The notes under the pieces were generated by a model that was not told the origin of the DNA, ran no database searches, and was given only the letters and a program-made list of their open reading frames with translations. From the NCBI GenBank assembly GCA_958296445.1, contig OY282565.1:2125570-2189569 (forward strand): 64,000 nucleotides of DNA. The letters are read 5' to 3'. This DNA comes from an uncultured Dehalococcoidia bacterium. GTDB lineage: Bacteria > Chloroflexota > Dehalococcoidia > Lucifugimonadales > UBA3495. Positions 8,642 to 17,456 of the stretch are shown here, one piece after another (the first letter of the stretch is position 1; each line of letters begins with the position of its first letter). A program made the translations under genes and the position numbers.

Positions 8642-9990
8642 GGATAGGAATTATCGGGGGCGGAGTGGCCGGGCTGGCCGCCGCCTACGACTTGACCGCG
8701 CAGGGCCACTACGCCGAAGTTTTCGAGGTCGCCCCCTTCCTCGGCGGCCAGGCGTCCACCTTCCCGGTGGGCGGCGGCCAACTGGAACGCGCCTATCATC
8801 ACCTCTTCGTCAGCGACACCGCCATAACCGACTTGATTCACGAGCTCGGCCTAGGCGACAAGCTGGCCTGGCTGGAATCCAAAGTCGGCCTCTACCACCA
8901 AGGCCGTATCTGGGACTTCTCAACCCCTATGGACTTGCTGCGTTTCAAGCCCCTTTCCCTGTGGCAGCGCCTTCGAGTCGGATTATGGACGCTGCGCCTG
9001 CAACGCACCGCCGACTACCGCCGCTTTGAGGACGTCACCGCCCGCGACTGGATTTCCCGCCACATGGGTTCCAAAGCCTACCAAGTGCTATTTGAGCCTT
9101 TGCTCCGGGGCAAGTTCGGCGACCATTACGACCAAGTCAGTATGACCTGGCTATGGGGCAAAGTGCGCCTCCGCGTCGCCTCCCGCGGCAAAGCCCTCCA
9201 GAAAGAGCGCCTAGGCTACCCGATGGGCAGCTTCGGCGAAGTCATAGACACCCTGGCCCAGCGCATCCAGCAGCAGGGCGGCCACGTGCATACTTCAGCC
9301 CGCGTCAACCGCGTGCTGCTGTCTTCAGATAACCAAGACCAAAGCGATGAAAGCGAAACCGCCACCGGACTGGAAGTGCAACTAAAAGACGCCAACCCGG
9401 AAAACCGCGAATACGACGCCGTCATCGCCACCACCCCCTCCTACGTATTCACCCGCCTGGTTCCCCCTATGCCCGAGGAATACCAGAAACTGCTTACCGG
9501 CGTGAACTATCTCTCCGCCGTTCTGATGGTGCTGGAACTCGACCGCCCCTTGACCCCCAAATACTGGCTGAACATCGCCGACCAAGATATGCCCTTCGTC
9601 GCCATCATCGAGCATACCAATATGATCGACAAATCCCTCTACGGCGGCAAGCATATCGTCTACATCAGCAACTACCCCGACCGCAACAGCGACCTCTACC
9701 GGATGGAGCCCGAGGATCTGCTGGAGCTGTTCATCCCTCACCTCCGCAAGCTAAACCCCGCTTTCGACCGCTCCTGGGTTCAGCACTACCACCACCACCG
9801 GGTAGACGGCGCCCAGCCCATCATCAGCAAAAACTACGGCCAGCGCATCCCCCCCCACCGCACCCCCGTAAACCGCCTCTACCTAGCCAACACCACCCAG
9901 ATATTCCCCGAAGACCGCGGCACCAACTACTCCATCCGAATGGGCCGCCAAATAGCCCAAATGGTAATGAACGACACAAACCCAGAATAA
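8638..9990 (+). CDS. FAD-dependent oxidoreductase (HemY/phytoene-desaturase-like amine oxidase fold)
   Basis: A 450-residue flavoprotein. It begins with a dinucleotide-binding fold, RIGIIGGGVAGLAAAYDL, followed by the acidic FEVAPFLGGQAS segment; this is the GxGxxG Rossmann of the protoporphyrinogen oxidase/phytoene desaturase superfamily (COG1232). I place the start at TTG 8638, overlapping the TGA of the preceding gene, because the Rossmann strand begins immediately and GGAGG lies at about 8627. The longer frame from 8476 reads through the upstream gene in the wrong frame. A C-terminal FAD segment (YLANTTQIFPEDRGTNYSIR) is also visible. Relatives in glycan clusters are annotated as UDP-galactopyranose mutase-like or generic amine oxidases; the substrate is not determinable. 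Confidence 0.88.
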   Translation: MRIGIIGGGVAGLAAAYDLTAQGHYAEVFEVAPFLGGQASTFPVGGGQLERAYHHLFVSDTAITDLIHELGLGDKLAWLESKVGLYHQGRIWDFSTPMDLLRFKPLSLWQRLRVGLWTLRLQRTADYRRFEDVTARDWISRHMGSKAYQVLFEPLLRGKFGDHYDQVSMTWLWGKVRLRVASRGKALQKERLGYPMGSFGEVIDTLAQRIQQQGGHVHTSARVNRVLLSSDNQDQSDESETATGLEVQLKDANPENREYDAVIATTPSYVFTRLVPPMPEEYQKLLTGVNYLSAVLMVLELDRPLTPKYWLNIADQDMPFVAIIEHTNMIDKSLYGGKHIVYISNYPDRNSDLYRMEPEDLLELFIPHLRKLNPAFDRSWVQHYHHHRVDGAQPIISKNYGQRIPPHRTPVNRLYLANTTQIFPEDRGTNYSIRMGRQIAQMVMNDTNPE

Positions 9991-10011
9991 CCCCGGGCCA
10001 AACGGCGAGAC

Positions 10012-10253
10012 GATTGCGAAATTACTCCCGCCCTCTGTCATTCTGAGCAAAGCGAAGAATCTCACCTTGGGCGGCCAGACCCTTCGCTCCACCCAGAACG
10101 CCAACCCCCCCTGTCACCTTGAGCAACCTGTCTGTCATTCTGAGCGACCTATCTGTCATTCTGAGCAAAGCGAAGAATCCCACCCTGCGCCGCCAGCCCC
10201 CCCACTCCACCCAGAACGCCAAAGGCGCAGGCCAACAAAGGGAAATTTCGCAA
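10012..10253. repeat. Palindromic intergenic repeat (TCATTCTGAGC family), two nested copies
   Basis: The 376-bp gap between the FAD oxidoreductase and the Tat protein is mostly repeat. It starts with TTGCGAAATTAC and ends with GGGAAATTTCGCAA, an inverted terminal pair. Inside are two copies of the core TCATTCTGAGCAAAGCGAAG, each followed by a purine-poor arm and an inverted CCCAGAACG arm, plus extra short GTCATTCTGAGC units. The same family recurs at six other intergenic sites in this window. No gene is seen. Confidence 0.75.
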
Positions 10254-10366
10254 CAATCCCCAACCGCAACGAAATGTTGCAATTACCGCCCCGTGGAGTA
10301 CAATCTACCCTAACCTGAATCCGTAACACCCCGAATCCAACGCCCAACCAACGGCAGGAGCAGAAC

Positions 10367-10615
10367 GTGGCGTCCAAGCTCAACTCAGCGAAACAGCCCA
10401 ACCCGAAATCCGGCGAATCCCGCCGCAGCTTTCTCGCCAAGCTGGGCATCGGCGCGGCGGCCCTGGCCTTAGTCGCCGGTCCCTTGTCCGCAGTGCGCGG
10501 CCTAGGCTCCAAAAACGGCCCATCCGCCCGGAACCAAGAATTTCCCGGCGAGGATTCCATCTTTCACCCCGCCTCCGACCCCACCCAGACCCCCCGGCGC
10601 AACCCCCGGGGTTAG
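10367..10615 (+). CDS. Small twin-arginine-signal protein, function unknown
   Basis: An 82-residue ORF starting at GTG 10367 behind GGCAGGAGCAG. It carries a textbook Tat signal: SRRSFLAKLGIG followed by a hydrophobic AAALALVAGPLSA stretch. The mature part is only about 40 polar residues rich in Pro, Ser and Asn (ending QTPRRNPRG). Short Tat-signal proteins of this kind occur in Chloroflexota, often next to oxidoreductases or hydrolases. It may be a small exported subunit or the N-terminal remnant of a larger Tat substrate. It lies 64 bp upstream of an MBL-fold gene on the same strand. Confidence 0.6.
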   Translation: MASKLNSAKQPNPKSGESRRSFLAKLGIGAAALALVAGPLSAVRGLGSKNGPSARNQEFPGEDSIFHPASDPTQTPRRNPRG

Positions 10616-10679
10616 ATCCCGTTTCCATACCCTCGCTATTGGCCGGGGCTTTCAACACCCTCCCCAAAGGGAATGACTT

Positions 10680-11552
10680 ATGCCCGAAGCCACACTAACC
10701 GTCGGCAACGTGGAAATCCTTTCCCTGAACGACAACCAAGCCACGTTGCCCTTGCAAGACGTGTTCCCCGAAGTGCCTGCCGACGCCTGGACGCCCTATC
10801 AAAGCCAGTACCCCAGCGGCTTCAGCGGGCCGGAGCACCTGCTCGCCCATTTCGAGTGCTACCTCATCCGCTCCGAAGGCCGCACCATTCTGGTAGACAC
10901 CGGGCTGGGCGGCGCGGCCAGCAACCCCAACTCCGTCGAAGCAATGGTCGGCGGCGTCGAGGGCCGACTGCTCGACGAACTCAACGCCGTCGGCGTCAAT
11001 CCGGGCGACATCGACACCGTATTTTTCAGCCACCTGCACTTTGACCACGTAGGCTGGAACCTGCTCCACGAATCCGGCAACAGCCCCCGCCCCACCTTCC
11101 CCAACGCCCGCTACCTAGCCCACCGCGCCGATTGGGAAGTGTTCCAGCGCCCGGAAGTGATAGCTCTGTTCCCGCCCCACTGGGATTTGACCCTAGGCCC
11201 GCTACAAGACTTGGGCGTTCTGGATCTGCTGGACGGAGAGCAAACCCTAACCAGCGAAATAACCGCCATCCCAACGCCGGGCCACACCCCGGGATCTATG
11301 AGCCTAGCCGTAGTATCCGGCGGGCAGCGGGCCTACATCCTAGGCGACGTGTTCCACGGCCCGGCCCAAATCACGGAAACCGGCTGGAAATTCAGCTTCG
11401 ATATGGACGCCGACCAAGGCGTAGCCACCCGCGCCGCCATCATAGACCGCGCCGAATCCGAAAACGCCATCCTAGCCATCTGCCACCACGGCGGCTTTGG
11501 CCGCGTAGCCCGCGCCGACAACCGCCGCTACTGGCAACTAATCCAAACCTAA
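10680..11552 (+). CDS. MBL-fold metallo-hydrolase
   Basis: A 290-residue metallo-beta-lactamase-fold hydrolase. The metal-binding HxHxDH motif is SHLHFDHVGW (about 120-129). Later ligands are GHTPGSM (about 200) and GDVFHG (about 225), and a terminal His is in ICHHGGFG. The architecture is that of lactonase/AHL-hydrolase-like COG0491 proteins rather than true beta-lactamases. The ATG at 10680 is preceded by AAAGGGA. A second gene of the same kind is at 30895-31731 on the opposite strand. The substrate is unknown. Confidence 0.88.
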   Translation: MPEATLTVGNVEILSLNDNQATLPLQDVFPEVPADAWTPYQSQYPSGFSGPEHLLAHFECYLIRSEGRTILVDTGLGGAASNPNSVEAMVGGVEGRLLDELNAVGVNPGDIDTVFFSHLHFDHVGWNLLHESGNSPRPTFPNARYLAHRADWEVFQRPEVIALFPPHWDLTLGPLQDLGVLDLLDGEQTLTSEITAIPTPGHTPGSMSLAVVSGGQRAYILGDVFHGPAQITETGWKFSFDMDADQGVATRAAIIDRAESENAILAICHHGGFGRVARADNRRYWQLIQT

Positions 11553-11646
11553 ACCCCAAACACTCCGGCAACGCCAAACCAACAAAAAAATCTCGGCGCT
11601 CTCGGCGTACTCGGCGTTTAACTCCGTACCCCCGCACCCCCAACCC

Positions 11647-13401
11647 CTACCGCCGCCCAAACTCCCGCTCCATGTGGTAGGAACTGAAATGCACCATCGT
11701 GGGGCGTCCGTGGGGGCAGGTGTGCGGGTTGGGCGTGGCCTCCAGTTGCTCCAGCAAAGCCCGCATTTCCGCCTCGCTCAATGACTGCCCGGCGCGAATC
11801 GCCGCATGACAAGCAATGGATGCGGCCATAATATCCTCTTTCTGCCGCGTCAGCCCCTCCAGCGTCGCCATATCCAGAATGTCTATCAGTGCCTTGCCCG
11901 GTTCGTCGGCGGCAAGAACCAACGGCACCGCCCGCAACAAATAGCTGCGTTCCCCAAAGGGCTCCAGTTGGAATCCGTAGGCCGTAACCGATTCCAGATT
12001 ATCCTGAAGCGTTGTGGCGTGCGACGGCGTAAGCTCCACGCTCACCGGGGCCAGCAACGGCTGTGACGCCTGCCCCTGCCCGTCCTGCCGCCCGCAGATG
12101 CGGTCGAACAACACCCGCTCGTGGGCCGCGTGCTGGTCAACCAGGTACATCCCCTCCGGCCCCTCGGCGACGATGTATGTCTGTTTAAGCTGCCCCACCA
12201 CCCGCAACGGAACCGCAGGCCGCCCCAGCAGCGCCAGAGCCTCCGCGCCCGCCCCCTCTCCCCGCGGCAACCCGGCCGCATCGCCCCCGGTTGCCGGAAA
12301 CGCCGCCCCCGGCAACCAAGAGCCGGAACCCCGGCCGCCCGGCAAACCCTGCCCGCCCCCCGGCGGCGCAACCGTCGGCACCGGAGAACCCGACACCAAC
12401 GCCGCCCGCACCGCCCGTTGCGTCAGCGAAAACACCCGGCTTTCGTTATGAAAACGCACTTCCCGCTTGGCCGGATGCGAGTTTACGTCAACGTCGCCAT
12501 AAGGCATAACCAGATTGATCGCCGCCACCGGATATCGTTTCGTCTGCAACAGCCCGCTATATGCTTCCTCAACCGCGTATGCCAGCATCCGGTTCTGAAT
12601 CCAGCGGCGGTTGACAAAGAAAGTCAAGTAAGTGCGGTTGGCCCGGCTGACGCTGGGAGCGGCGGCGTAACCTTCCACCGCATAGCCCGTATCCGGGTCT
12701 TCCCCCTGAATCTCCAGCATACTTTCCGCCACCTGCGAGCCGTAGACCGCCAGCAGCGCCTCCCGGGTATCCCCGTTGCCGGGAGTAGTAAGCGAAACGC
12801 GGCTGCCGCCCCCGCCGGAAAGCAGAACCAGCCGGAAACGTATCTCAGGAAAAGCCAATGCGTAGCGGCTGACCAGTTCCTGCACCCGCGCCGTTTCCGC
12901 CTGCGCCGAGCGCAGAAACTTGCGGCGGGCCGGCTGGTTCCCGAAAAGCTGCGCCACCTCCAGCGCAGTCCCCGGGGCGCAACCCACCGCCTGGCCGGAA
13001 TCCGGGCCCACTTGCTCGCCCCATTCCAGCGTCATACGGAAACCCGCGGTATCGGCGGGCGGGCGCGTCTGAACCATCAACCGCGAAACCGCGGCGATGC
13101 TGGACAATGCCTCGCCCCGAAACCCCATAGTCGCCACGCAGTCAAGCTGCTCGTCGGAAACCAGCTTGCTGGTGGCGTGCCGGTGAAAGGCCAGAGCGAC
13201 TTCTTCCGCCGGGATGCCAACCCCGTTGTCTACCACCCGGATAAGCTCAACGCCGCCGTCCCGAATCTCAACCGTTATCTGCGACGCCCCGGCGTCTATC
13301 GAGTTCTCGACCAGCTCCTTGACCACCGACGCCGGACGCTCAACCACTTCCCCCGCGGCAATCCGCGCCGCCAATCCGGGCGGCAGAATCCTAATCGGCA
13401 T
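11647..13401 (-). CDS. mutL: DNA mismatch repair protein MutL
   Basis: GHKL ATPase that couples MutS mismatch recognition to strand incision. It has 584 residues. The N-terminal ATPase motifs are all present: ELVENSIDAGA (Glu/Asn of motif I), VVDNGVGI, and GFRGEALSSI. After a Gly/Pro-rich linker (about 335-385) the C-terminal dimerisation/endonuclease domain carries YLVDQHAAHERVLFD and, near the end, ACHAAIRAGQSL and CPHGRPTM. These fit an endonuclease-type MutL with a DQHAxxER-like motif. It is the last gene of the - strand run mutS, arsC-like, HAD, mutL. The 94-bp region beyond its stop holds CTCGGCG-type short repeats. Confidence 0.96.
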   Translation of the reverse strand: MPIRILPPGLAARIAAGEVVERPASVVKELVENSIDAGASQITVEIRDGGVELIRVVDNGVGIPAEEVALAFHRHATSKLVSDEQLDCVATMGFRGEALSSIAAVSRLMVQTRPPADTAGFRMTLEWGEQVGPDSGQAVGCAPGTALEVAQLFGNQPARRKFLRSAQAETARVQELVSRYALAFPEIRFRLVLLSGGGGSRVSLTTPGNGDTREALLAVYGSQVAESMLEIQGEDPDTGYAVEGYAAAPSVSRANRTYLTFFVNRRWIQNRMLAYAVEEAYSGLLQTKRYPVAAINLVMPYGDVDVNSHPAKREVRFHNESRVFSLTQRAVRAALVSGSPVPTVAPPGGGQGLPGGRGSGSWLPGAAFPATGGDAAGLPRGEGAGAEALALLGRPAVPLRVVGQLKQTYIVAEGPEGMYLVDQHAAHERVLFDRICGRQDGQGQASQPLLAPVSVELTPSHATTLQDNLESVTAYGFQLEPFGERSYLLRAVPLVLAADEPGKALIDILDMATLEGLTRQKEDIMAASIACHAAIRAGQSLSEAEMRALLEQLEATPNPHTCPHGRPTMVHFSSYHMEREFGRR

Positions 13402-13461
13402 AACCCGCCGCCCCTACCTCGCCTTTCCCGGCAGCGCGGGAAATCCGAAACCCGCCATAAG

Positions 13462-13899
13462 CTAGAACAGCGGCACAATGGTGCCTTTGGCCCGATACTG
13501 CTTGTCTTCCGACGTTCCGGTGGCGGCAAAGTCTTGGACGATACGAAAAACCCGCTCCATTTCCCGGTCGGGAGAGCGCTTGAAAAAATAGGGCGGCACC
13601 CAAACCCCGCCAAAAGCCGCCACCACCTCCGGGTAATCGTCTATCACAAAATCCGGCTCGAAAGGCACTCCCAGCTCGTCCAGCCGCTCGTGAAAATGAT
13701 GCGTGGGCTTCTCAAACACCCCGCTCACATACGGGTTGAGCTGGTGCTTTTCGATAACCTCCCACCGTTCTCCCATCCCCGACCAGATGTAAATTTGGTG
13801 GTTCTCGTCCAGCAACGCCTGGAACGTTTCCTTGGTTTGCGGGCGCAGGCTGTTGTCCAGGCCCAAAATCGTGTAGTCAACGTCAAAAAAGATCTTCAT
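13462..13899 (-). CDS. HAD-superfamily hydrolase-like protein
   Basis: A 145-residue protein beginning MKIFFDVDYTILGLD. The DxDxT motif I (Asp6, Asp8, Thr10) is characteristic of HAD phosphatases. Further matches are IYIWSGMGERW (motif II region, Ser replaced within WSG) and FVIDDYPE (acidic motif IV, DD). No large cap domain fits in this length, so it would be a capless (C0) HAD. It lies between the ArsC-like gene and mutL, same strand, spacing 60 bp to mutL. The substrate is unknown. Confidence 0.72.
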   Translation of the reverse strand: MKIFFDVDYTILGLDNSLRPQTKETFQALLDENHQIYIWSGMGERWEVIEKHQLNPYVSGVFEKPTHHFHERLDELGVPFEPDFVIDDYPEVVAAFGGVWVPPYFFKRSPDREMERVFRIVQDFAATGTSEDKQYRAKGTIVPLF

Positions 13900-14034
13900 C
13901 GGCAGTATTCGGCCCCTCCGCTCCGCTCAGGGCAGGCTCCCCCTTCCGGCTGGCTTTCCCTTACCTTCCCTCATCGGCAGTAACGGAAATCGCCGCCGGG
14001 TCGGGAACGCGCCATAGTATATTACATTCCCCGG

Positions 14035-14094
14035 CAAATGCGTACCCCGGCAAACGCCGTACCCCGGTAAATGCCGTACCCCGGTAAATGCATA
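14035..14094 (+). repeat. Tandem ~18-bp repeats, CGTACCCCGGTAAATGC
   Basis: About four tandem copies of CGTACCCCGGYAAAYGC fill part of the 251-bp gap between the ArsC-like and HAD genes. The rest of the gap shows nothing I recognise. Confidence 0.6.
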
Positions 14095-14150
14095 GAGCCG
14101 CGCCACCGCGCCGCCACGCCAAGCCGGAAAATACGGCAACGCCCCATATT

Positions 14151-14525
14151 TCAGGAACCGCCCGCCGCCGCCGACACCGAGTCCAATACCGGCCCGCCGC
14201 CGCCGACAAAAAGCTGCCCGCCAACCCGCATCACCGGCCGCCGCACCAGCTTAGGCTCTCTCAGCATCAGCCCGACTATCTCATCCTCCGACAACCCCTC
14301 CAGCGCAGGCCCGGCCAGCCCCATCTGCTTCAGGCTGGGACTGCGCCGGGCAAAAATCTCCTGGATACCGGAAATGGCCGCCAGCTCCCGGATTTCCTCC
14401 TCGCTGAACGGATCCTTGAAATAGTCCCGTTCCTCCAAGACTATCCCCTGCTGCAAGAGAAACTCCCTCGCTTTCCGGCAGGCGCTTCAACGGGGCCACC
14501 AGTAAAACTGCACCGGCTGACTCAT
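14151..14525 (-). CDS. ArsC/Spx-family reductase with in-frame TGA (probable selenocysteine) at position 13
   Basis: Read from ATG 14525 (SD-like GAGG just upstream) the frame gives 124 residues with one internal TGA at 14489-14487. The context is FYWWPR-U-SACRKAREFLL. In the ArsC/Spx/YffB thioredoxin-fold family the equivalent position is the catalytic Cys of CxxC/CxxS followed by RKA, so TGA falls exactly on the redox residue. Downstream family features continue in frame: the RDYF segment, SEEEIRELA, and the C-terminal EPKLVRRPVMRVGGQLFVGG (matching the usual PxLIRRP motif). A stem-loop starts 15 nt after the TGA (see SECIS entry). Without Sec insertion only a 12-residue peptide, or an N-terminally truncated protein from TTG 14456, would be made. 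A C-to-stop nonsense mutation is the alternative, but a second UGA gene in this window supports Sec decoding. Gene order is mutS, this gene, HAD, mutL. Confidence 0.8.
14453..14471 (-). promoter_or_regulatory. Candidate bacterial SECIS element of the ArsC-like gene
   Basis: On the - strand, 15 nt after the TGA, GCGAGGG pairs with CTCTTGC (7 pairs, two of them G-U) around a five-base loop AGTTT. The loop begins 22 nt after the TGA. Bacterial SECIS elements are described as a short stem with a small apical loop, a G in the first two loop positions, and about 16-37 nt between UGA and loop; this fits all of these. Pairing was judged by eye. Confidence 0.65.
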
Positions 14526-14637
14526 AACGTCCTCAACAGGCAGGGCGATTCCGATTGGCTGCCCTTAATTTTATGACGCCATTTTATACCGCGGCACAGG
14601 CCGCAAAAAAGCCGCCCACGCCCCGGTTATAACCGTT

Positions 14638-17319
14638 TCAAGGCAACGAATTGGCCTGTTCCTGTAACTCATAGAGCTTGTTCAACGCCTCCAGCGGCGT
14701 CATATTCGGCACATCCAGCGCCCGCACCGCATCGGCCAGCGACGGCCCCGACGGGAACAGCGCCAACTGCTGCGACGGCTGCCCGCCCCCGCCCCTTTTC
14801 CACCCCCCCTTTTGCGATGAACCGCCGCCCCCGCCCTGCGACTCCAGGCTGGTAAGCACCTCCCAAGCCCGGTTGACCACCCCCGGCGGCAGCCCGGCCA
14901 AGCGGGCCACGTGCACCCCATAGCTCTTGTCCGCCCCGCCGGGGACAATGCGATGCAGGAAAACCACGTCGTTCCCTTCCTCGGTCACCGCCACGCTGTA
15001 GTTTCGGACGCCGGGCAAAGTGGCCGCCAGTTGGGTAAGTTCGTGGTAATGGGTGGCGAACAGCGTCTTACAGCCCAGCCGCGGGTCGTTATGCAGGTGT
15101 TCTATCACCGAGCGGGCAATGGACAGCCCGTCGTAGGTGCTGGTGCCGCGCCCGATTTCGTCCAGAATCACCAGCGAGCGCGGCGTCGCCTGATTCAGAA
15201 TCGCCGCAGTTTCCACCATCTCCACCATAAAGGTTGACTGCCCCGTAGCCAAGTCATCCTGCAACCCGACACGAGTGAAAATGCGGTCAACCAATCCGAT
15301 ATGGGCCTCGGCGGCCGGCACGAAACTGCCCACCTGCGCCAGCAGCGTAATCAGCGCCGCCTGCCGGATGTAAGTGGACTTGCCCGCCATATTGGGCCCG
15401 GTAAGCACCAGAACCCGCCCCGCCCCCCTGTCACTCCCCCCCGTAGCTGGCAGCGACCGGGGCGGCGGGCCAGCCAATTCAACATCGTTAGGCACATACT
15501 CCCCGGATGCCAGCACCCGCTCCACCACCGGATGCCGCCCCTCGCGGATGCGGATAACCGGGCCGTCATCCACCACCGGCCGCACATAGCCGTTGTCCGC
15601 CGCCGCCTGCGCCAGCCCGCAAAACACGTCCACCTGAGCGACCGCCGCCGCCGCCCGGCCCACCGCCCCGGCCGACTCCGCCACCTGCCCGCAAACCCGC
15701 CGGTAACACGCCGCCTCGGCTTCCGACAGCCGCTCCCTAGCGTTCAACGCCAGCGATTCGTATTCCTTCAGCTCCGGTACGATATACCTTTCCGCGTTGG
15801 TAAGAGTCTGCCGCCGGATATAGTCCTCCGGCAGGCTGGCCGCCTGATTCAGGGATGACTTGGAAATTTCGATGTAGTATCCGAAAACCTGATTGTAACC
15901 GACCTTAAGCGAGCGAATCCCCGTGCGCTCCCGCTCCTTGCGCTCCAGCCCGGCGATGTACTGCCGGGCGTTGGCCCCGGCACTCTTCAGCTCGTCTATT
16001 TCGCCGGAAAACCCCGCCCGGATTACATTGCCGTCGCCGACGCCCCCCGACGGTTCCGGTTCAATGGCCGCCTCGATAAGCGCCGTCACTTCCGGGGCGG
16101 GCAGCAGCCCGGCGTGCAGCCATTGCAGGCCGGGGCCCAGCCCGGCCACCCGTTCCCGCAGTTCCGGCAGTGCCTCCAGACTGGACTTCAGGGCCAGCAG
16201 CTCCCGGGGCGCCACCGACCCGGCCGCCACCCGCCCCATAATCCGCTCCAAGTCGGATACCCCGGACAGTGCCGCCGCCACCGCGCCGCGCGTTATTCCG
16301 TCCCTATAAAAGCAGTCCACCGCGTCAAGACGCTGCTCCAGAGCGGCCAAATCCAGCAACGGCTGCCCCAGCCAGCGCCGCAGCAGCCGCGAACCCAGCA
16401 CGGTTCGCGTGCCGTCAATCGCCGCCAGCAACGACAGCTCCCGCTGCCCGTTCCGCCCCCCCTGAAACAGCTCCAGATTGCGCCGCGTGCGGGCATCCAG
16501 CGCCATATATTGCTGCGCGGAGTAAACCGCCAGATTGTTAAGCTGCACCCTTACCCCCCGCTCCGCTCCGGCCGACGGGCGGGTTCGCTCCAAGTAATCA
16601 ACGATGGCCCCCGCGGCCGACACCGCCAGCGGCAACCCCTCGCAGCCGAATGACTCTAGGGTATGTATGCGGAAATGCGCCAGCAGCCGGGCCGCGGCCG
16701 TTTCCCCCTCGAACAGCGCATCATCCACTGGCGTAAAACGATGGGCGGCGTCCGTGCCATCCCCGCCCCCATCCTGCGGCCAGCCCAGCAGACTCAGGGC
16801 GGAACGGGAAATCAGCGCCTCCGCCGGGGCTATCCGCCCCAGCTCCAGCAACAACTGCGCCACCGGCAGTTGCGCCGCCGCAAACTCGCCGGTGGTAATG
16901 TCGGCGTAGGCCAGCCCGGCCTGCTCCCCCTCAACCGCTATCGCCGCCAGATAGTTGTTCGCCGTCTGGTCCAGCAGGGAATCCTCAAAAACCGTGCCGG
17001 GCGTCACCACCCGAACCACATCCCGGTCTACTATTCCCTTCGACAGCGCCGGGTCGCTGAGCTGCTCGCAGATGGCGACCTGATGCCCTTTCCGCACCAG
17101 CCGCGCCAGATACGAGTCTACCGAATGAGCCGGAACCCCCGCCATCGGCACCCGCATATTCTTGCCCAGATTGCGGCCCGTAAGGGTTATGTCCAGTTCC
17201 CGGGCGACCAGCCGGGCGTCATCATCAAAGGTTTCGTAAAAGTCGCCCATACGAAACAGCACGATGGAATCGCGGTAGGCTTCCTTGATTTTCAGATATT
17301 GGCGGCGAATCGGCGTCAA
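14638..17319 (-). CDS. mutS: DNA mismatch repair protein MutS
   Basis: Mismatch-recognition ATPase of 893 residues. The N-terminal mismatch-binding domain has MGDFYETFDDDA (the Phe-x-Glu wedge is FYE), then LDITLTGRN and MAGVPAHS. The clamp/lever domains follow, and the C-terminal ABC ATPase has Walker A GPNMAGKSTYIRQ, Walker B VILDEIGRGTST, and FATHYHEL. The tail has a Gly/Ser-rich linker. The start used is TTG 17319, the codon giving the usual xTPxRRQYLxIK N-terminus; GAGG lies about 10 nt upstream, and the nearby ATG at 17327 is out of frame. It heads the - strand cluster ending in mutL. Confidence 0.95.
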   Translation of the reverse strand: MTPIRRQYLKIKEAYRDSIVLFRMGDFYETFDDDARLVARELDITLTGRNLGKNMRVPMAGVPAHSVDSYLARLVRKGHQVAICEQLSDPALSKGIVDRDVVRVVTPGTVFEDSLLDQTANNYLAAIAVEGEQAGLAYADITTGEFAAAQLPVAQLLLELGRIAPAEALISRSALSLLGWPQDGGGDGTDAAHRFTPVDDALFEGETAAARLLAHFRIHTLESFGCEGLPLAVSAAGAIVDYLERTRPSAGAERGVRVQLNNLAVYSAQQYMALDARTRRNLELFQGGRNGQRELSLLAAIDGTRTVLGSRLLRRWLGQPLLDLAALEQRLDAVDCFYRDGITRGAVAAALSGVSDLERIMGRVAAGSVAPRELLALKSSLEALPELRERVAGLGPGLQWLHAGLLPAPEVTALIEAAIEPEPSGGVGDGNVIRAGFSGEIDELKSAGANARQYIAGLERKERERTGIRSLKVGYNQVFGYYIEISKSSLNQAASLPEDYIRRQTLTNAERYIVPELKEYESLALNARERLSEAEAACYRRVCGQVAESAGAVGRAAAAVAQVDVFCGLAQAAADNGYVRPVVDDGPVIRIREGRHPVVERVLASGEYVPNDVELAGPPPRSLPATGGSDRGAGRVLVLTGPNMAGKSTYIRQAALITLLAQVGSFVPAAEAHIGLVDRIFTRVGLQDDLATGQSTFMVEMVETAAILNQATPRSLVILDEIGRGTSTYDGLSIARSVIEHLHNDPRLGCKTLFATHYHELTQLAATLPGVRNYSVAVTEEGNDVVFLHRIVPGGADKSYGVHVARLAGLPPGVVNRAWEVLTSLESQGGGGGSSQKGGWKRGGGGQPSQQLALFPSGPSLADAVRALDVPNMTPLEALNKLYELQEQANSLP

Positions 17320-17400
17320 AGCCCCATTCCTCGGCGAAGTCCCATACCGTCATTCTACAACAGCGCGGCCCCGCCAACAGATAGGCGCAGACACGCGCAA

Positions 17401-17422
17401 GGGCGGGTTTTCAAGCCCGCCC
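17401..17422. repeat. Short perfect hairpin between the FNR gene and mutS
   Basis: GGGCGGG and CCCGCCC pair across an 8-base loop (TTTTCAAG). There is no T-run on either side, so it is more likely an intergenic palindromic repeat than a classical terminator. Confidence 0.5.
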
Positions 17423-17456
17423 CTGCCAAAAATCCCCGCACCGGAATAGAAAAGCG

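Noticed and set aside
12121..13983. 620-codon open frame on the + strand across mutL and the HAD gene
   Set aside because: It is antisense to clearly conserved - strand genes; GC-rich third positions keep the complementary frame open.
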